Assembly (NCBI GenBank): GCA_001766655.1
Contig: MJCC01000004.1
Location: 505,656-526,164, forward strand
Direction of reading: 5' to 3'
Source of the DNA: Phytomonas francai
Lineage: Eukaryota > Euglenozoa > Kinetoplastea > Trypanosomatida > Trypanosomatidae
DNA: 20,509 nt
Position 1 is the stretch's first letter. Every line of letters starts with the position of its first letter. This document shows, in pieces, positions 17,120 to 20,509 of this stretch. The translations under genes were made by a program, and so were the position numbers. The notes below the pieces were generated by a model that saw only the letters and a list, made by a program, of their open reading frames with translations, had not been told where the DNA came from and ran no database searches.

Positions 17120-18770
17120 ACCTCGAGGTGCCTTTCGCATCGTCAGAGCCACGAGTTGCGTTGCACTCCACCACATGTTCTAAAATACCTTCCCCCAGTG
17201 CCATTCATAATGCGATACTGATAGAGCTTCCTGAAGAAGGTTATGCTTCCCTTTTAAAAATATCATTTTTCTTTTTTCAGCTCAGGCGAACTCCAAGCAG
17301 CGTGGGGATCTGCAAACATCATCTCACAGCTTAAGCCCGACGAAGGTACCGAATCCCCAGTTTTATATTGCCCAGTCAACCTGCCCTCCTGTACCTACAA
17401 ATTCTTTGAAAAGATCATCTCTCCACGCTTCTTACGTATTCCGATGCCTTATCAATGCCAACACGCGTTCCGCCGCCTAAACAGTACTATTGTAGCCCTC
17501 ATTAAATAAACAGATGCCGCTCAACGGAGTCGAAACAAATGCAATGAATTACAACTCCCTCCTCAAATATTCCCAAGCAATTTTCAGAAGCACTACTACC
17601 CAGATCGTACGTTAATAGTATTAATTGATTTTACCAAAGCCTTCGACTCCAATGAACACCGTATTTTATGTAACCAGTTCGTCCTTATTCCAAACAGCGC
17701 TGCCATCCGGCAGTGGCTCAAGGCATTCCTCTTAAACCGTCACAGCCGTGTTGTTGTAAACGGAACTTATTGTCATGCCTGCATATTATACCGAGGAGCC
17801 CCCCAAGCATCCGTTCTCGCTCCCCGTCTCTTCTTGCACGATGCCAACCCCTTGCCAGCTATGCTCAATAATATAACTAGCATCACAGCAGAAATATTCG
17901 TAGATGACCTTTCCATAGTAGTCCAAGCCTAAAACCGAGATCAAGCCGTTGCGATTGCAAACAAGACAGAAGTTGCTTACAGATGGGGTAGCGACGACAG
18001 CTTGGCAGTTAATCCGAGTAAGTGTGAAGCCGTCTTCTTTACTCTCTCTTCTCACACGAGTCAGGGTTGTGAAAGCAATACCGCCTTATCGATAAATAGA
18101 AGATACAAAATTTCACTACGAGCTCATCATGAATGGCAATTCTTCTTGGAACCAAGCTCAACCCTTGTTTTACGTATAATAAAGGCATACAAGCCGCTGT
18201 TGCATTTATATCTACTCGCCTACAACAATCGAAGACAGTCACACGGGAAAAGCATGGTCTCTTGCCCCGTGATATGCGACAGTTTGCCATGGGATACGGA
18301 TGTTCCAAACTTTTGTATGGTACCAAATTAACTCAGTCTACTGCCAATGAGAATGCCCAAAAAGAGTTAAACTCTATGTACGTCTCACCGGAAAGATGCA
18401 CAGCAGGTCTGTTATAAACTACAGATTTGGAATCCGTGCTTCTCAAAGGAAACATGTTCCCACTCTTTTACGGTGCTATCCTTCGAAGAGCGGATCTCTT
18501 TGAAATGCTTCAGAATTTAGAAGCGAGCTGGATCAACAAACCACCGCCCGAACCTTCTAGAAGATTTGTACGTTACCCCTCCATTCCTGCACTTGAATGG
18601 GATAAAACCCCAACAGACTCTCTCAATGACAGTGGACTACGCAATCTCACGTAATCACATCATGTGATATGCCGCGAGCCACTTCTGCAACGCTCCCGTG
18701 TTCAACCATGGAAGACCAGATATGCACACAGAATCACCTTTGGTATGGATTCTTTCCCGGAAGAAGCCAN
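17120..18770 (+). mobile_element. Degenerate ingi/L1Tc-type non-LTR retrotransposon, reverse transcriptase part
   Basis: The plus strand, opposite to the host genes, carries a broken reverse transcriptase. From about 17277 one frame reads GELQAAWGSANIISQLKP, then QHAFRRLNSTIVAL, LIDFTKAFDS (motif A, Asp codon 17627), RGAPQASVLAPRLF (motif B, near 17795-17827) and FVDDLSIV (motif C, 17897-17920), then VNPSKCEAVFF. In-frame stops interrupt it at 17507-17509 and 17930-17932. The frame then shifts near 18120-18135 to the next one: LLGTKLNPCFTYNKGIQAAV, with stops at 18415 and 18652, apparently continuing to the N at 18770. Upstream, SAIHNAILIELPEEGYASLL (17193-17252) in another frame may be the pre-RT linker. 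The active-site Asp pair is kept but the element is dead. No full endonuclease, RNase H domain or poly(A) tail was seen. Family assignment is by motif style. Confidence 0.8.
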
Positions 18771-20509
18771 TTCTGAAGGCATTGTGGGTAGGCGCATGGG
18801 CTCAGGGGGTTTGCTCTGGAAGCACCAGGATACAAAGCAGAACTCAATTGCCGCCCCACCGCAGCGGCAGTGATGGTACTGTTCGACATGTCCATGTTGC
18901 GGTGTCCGGTGAGGTGCTGCGGTGCGTTGATGTCAACATTTACGTTGGTCATGCGTTGCCGCATCTGCGCCACCGACGCCATCTTGATGGCTAGGCGATG
19001 GATCATGCCTTGACAGTACTCCTCGTCCGTTATACGAGAGTTACGCTGCGGGATGGCAATGTTCCACTTTTGCAGTAGCGGGTGCAGCCCCTTGAAGCGC
19101 TGAGCTACTGAAAATGGACTGAAGCAGTTCGTGAGTACAGCAGCCATAGCAGCGGCGGGGCCCACGATTGTGCCCACGGATGACAGCATCGCACTTGTGT
19201 TGTTCGACGCCGTGTCATTCCTATCGCCGTTAGGCAGCACTACGTCGAGTTCTGTCCGCAGCTGCGCGTATTGCCGGCCAGGGACACTGTTCAGCTGGTA
19301 TATCTCAACCGGGTACGGCACCCCGCGCAGCTGCTGTGGACCGAGCGTCTCACAGTGCAAGGACGCGCGTTCGCGATGCGACAGCGACCACCACACACAC
19401 TCCGTCAGTAATATCTGCCCACCATTGCCTATCGCCTCCGTACGCGCTGCCATGTTCGACGTCTCACCGTAGTAGTCGAAGCCCTTAGTTATCTTATCGT
19501 AGCGGATGTCAGACAGCCCGGTGTGGATTCCAATCCGGACACGTAAGCCGTTCCACAGCTTGCTGTACTCGTTACTCGTCAGCATCGCCGTTGGAGGCAT
19601 GTACTCAACATTCTCATCGCGGCGCCGCATCTCGAACTCACGGTAAGCACTGTCCAGGCTGTCGGTACCCCACAAGTACCTGAGCAGCGTGAGCTCTATT
19701 TCAGACGCGAGCTGCACAGCCGTGTATGCATTCTTGCATGCAATGATAAACGAGTCACCCACCGTCTTCACCTCGTAGCACCTGTACTTCGCGATTACTG
19801 CGCGGATCAACCTGTGATGCATCGCAACAGCGCGTGGCATCAGCTGCGGCAGCATCGCCCACAGCGCTGTGCTGCTCTCAATGTCTGTGAAGACGAGCGT
19901 CACGGGCAGATGCACATCTTTCGGGGCGTTCCTGTTGTCGCGACTCCCCTTGCAGATGAACCACAGCAAAATTATGAGAAGGAGAATGGCGGCCACAGCG
20001 CAGCCCACTACGATACCCGCTATAGTTCCAGAAGACAAAGCGTGATCTTGAGTCGGTACGTTGTACGCGATGTCAGGGGTGGTGGGTGGGTAGTAGTTCG
20101 ACACGGATGGATTGAACACGCGCTCCATCGACAACACGTAAATGTCACGCGCACCGTAGTTCTTCGTGACGGTGCAGCCGGCGATATCTCCCGATGGCGT
20201 GTAGCTACACACTTTAATGTACGGCCCGATTTTTGAACCATGACCAAGGGAGACTGTTTCTTGCTCGTAGATTTTACTTAGTACATCTTTTGGGCCGCTG
20301 TTTAAGGTCATCACGTTGTATATGATGGTACATGTAATAAAGGACTCGAGGCCGACGGGTGTACAGTATTCTTCAGCCTGGATGATCGTGTGGAATCTCT
20401 CCAGGACGTTGGAGCTAGCGTGCGCCTCAGAAGAGTGATCCGTCCAGAGTGGCAGATTCGTGATTGTTAGCAGCCGGGCCTGCACAGAGGTCTCTTCCTT
20501 CTTCAACAC
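18734..20509 (-). CDS. Receptor-type adenylate cyclase (ESAG4/GRESAG4-like), partial
   Basis: The frame enters from the right edge (first codon GTG, not a start), so the N-terminal signal and most of the large extracellular domain lie outside. Within the window: the end of the extracellular region with paired Cys (about 1-158), one transmembrane helix TIAGIVVGCAVAAILLLIIL (162-181), then a class III cyclase domain (about 201-410) with metal Asp in TLVFTDIESST (204-214), YEVKTVGDSF (245-254) and GFDYYGETSNMAARTE (343-358). The enzyme makes cAMP at the flagellar surface of trypanosomes. The C-terminal tail after 410 runs to TGHRNMDMSNSTITAAA and then to an ambiguous codon at N 18770. The last 11 residues and stop (18734-18736) lie antisense to the retroposon relic, so the native 3' end may be lost. 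Cyclase identity is secure; the C-terminus is not. Confidence 0.93.
   Translation of the reverse strand: MLKKEETSVQARLLTITNLPLWTDHSSEAHASSNVLERFHTIIQAEEYCTPVGLESFITCTIIYNVMTLNSGPKDVLSKIYEQETVSLGHGSKIGPYIKVCSYTPSGDIAGCTVTKNYGARDIYVLSMERVFNPSVSNYYPPTTPDIAYNVPTQDHALSSGTIAGIVVGCAVAAILLLIILLWFICKGSRDNRNAPKDVHLPVTLVFTDIESSTALWAMLPQLMPRAVAMHHRLIRAVIAKYRCYEVKTVGDSFIIACKNAYTAVQLASEIELTLLRYLWGTDSLDSAYREFEMRRRDENVEYMPPTAMLTSNEYSKLWNGLRVRIGIHTGLSDIRYDKITKGFDYYGETSNMAARTEAIGNGGQILLTECVWWSLSHRERASLHCETLGPQQLRGVPYPVEIYQLNSVPGRQYAQLRTELDVVLPNGDRNDTASNNTSAMLSSVGTIVGPAAAMAAVLTNCFSPFSVAQRFKGLHPLLQKWNIAIPQRNSRITDEEYCQGMIHRLAIKMASVAQMRQRMTNVNVDINAPQHLTGHRNMDMSNSTITAAAVGRQLSSALYPGASRANPLSPCAYPQCLQXWLLPGKNPYQR

Overview
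The window looks like nuclear DNA of an African (salivarian-type) trypanosome. Every recognisable host gene is intronless and on the minus strand, separated by AT-rich spacers with pyrimidine-tract/AG trans-splice acceptors, as in a kinetoplastid polycistronic unit. The protein content agrees: a trypanosomatid-type F1-ATPase alpha subunit, a receptor-type adenylate cyclase of the ESAG4/GRESAG4 kind, and a degenerate non-LTR retrotransposon of ingi/L1Tc type. I cannot name the species from sequence alone. Trypanosoma congolense or a close relative is my guess, not a demonstration.

Transcription runs right to left. At the far right (18.7-20.5 kb) is the 3' part of an adenylate cyclase running off the window edge. 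Its reading frame ends inside, and antisense to, a broken ingi-like reverse transcriptase relic on the plus strand (about 17.1-18.77 kb). Between that relic and the next gene lie about 3 kb without a believable gene: a T-rich block at 16.6-16.92 kb and a GC- and homopolymer-rich block at about 14.29-16.6 kb that looks foreign or poorly assembled. Then come a SKP1-like gene (13.4-14.0 kb), the circularly permuted ribosome-assembly GTPase NOG2 (11.2-13.0 kb), a monocarboxylate-transporter-like MFS gene (8.8-10.3 kb), a small single-membrane-segment protein of unknown role (6.8-7.3 kb), ATP synthase alpha (4.7-6.5 kb), a mitochondrial enoyl-CoA reductase-like MDR protein (2.96-3.98 kb), and a very long open frame (1-2216) for a coiled-coil, repeat-containing protein that runs off the left edge without a stop.

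The genes do not form a functional pathway, which is normal for a trypanosome polycistron. Two are mitochondrial energy or lipid genes, one is ribosome assembly, one ubiquitin-ligase related, one a transporter and one a signalling receptor. I found no wholly new system. The points most worth a second look are the uninterrupted long reading frame at the left edge, the sharp GC-rich patch inside the transporter gene, the missing catalytic tyrosine in the reductase, the antisense retroposon relic that appears to supply the end of the cyclase frame, and the odd 14.29-16.92 kb block.
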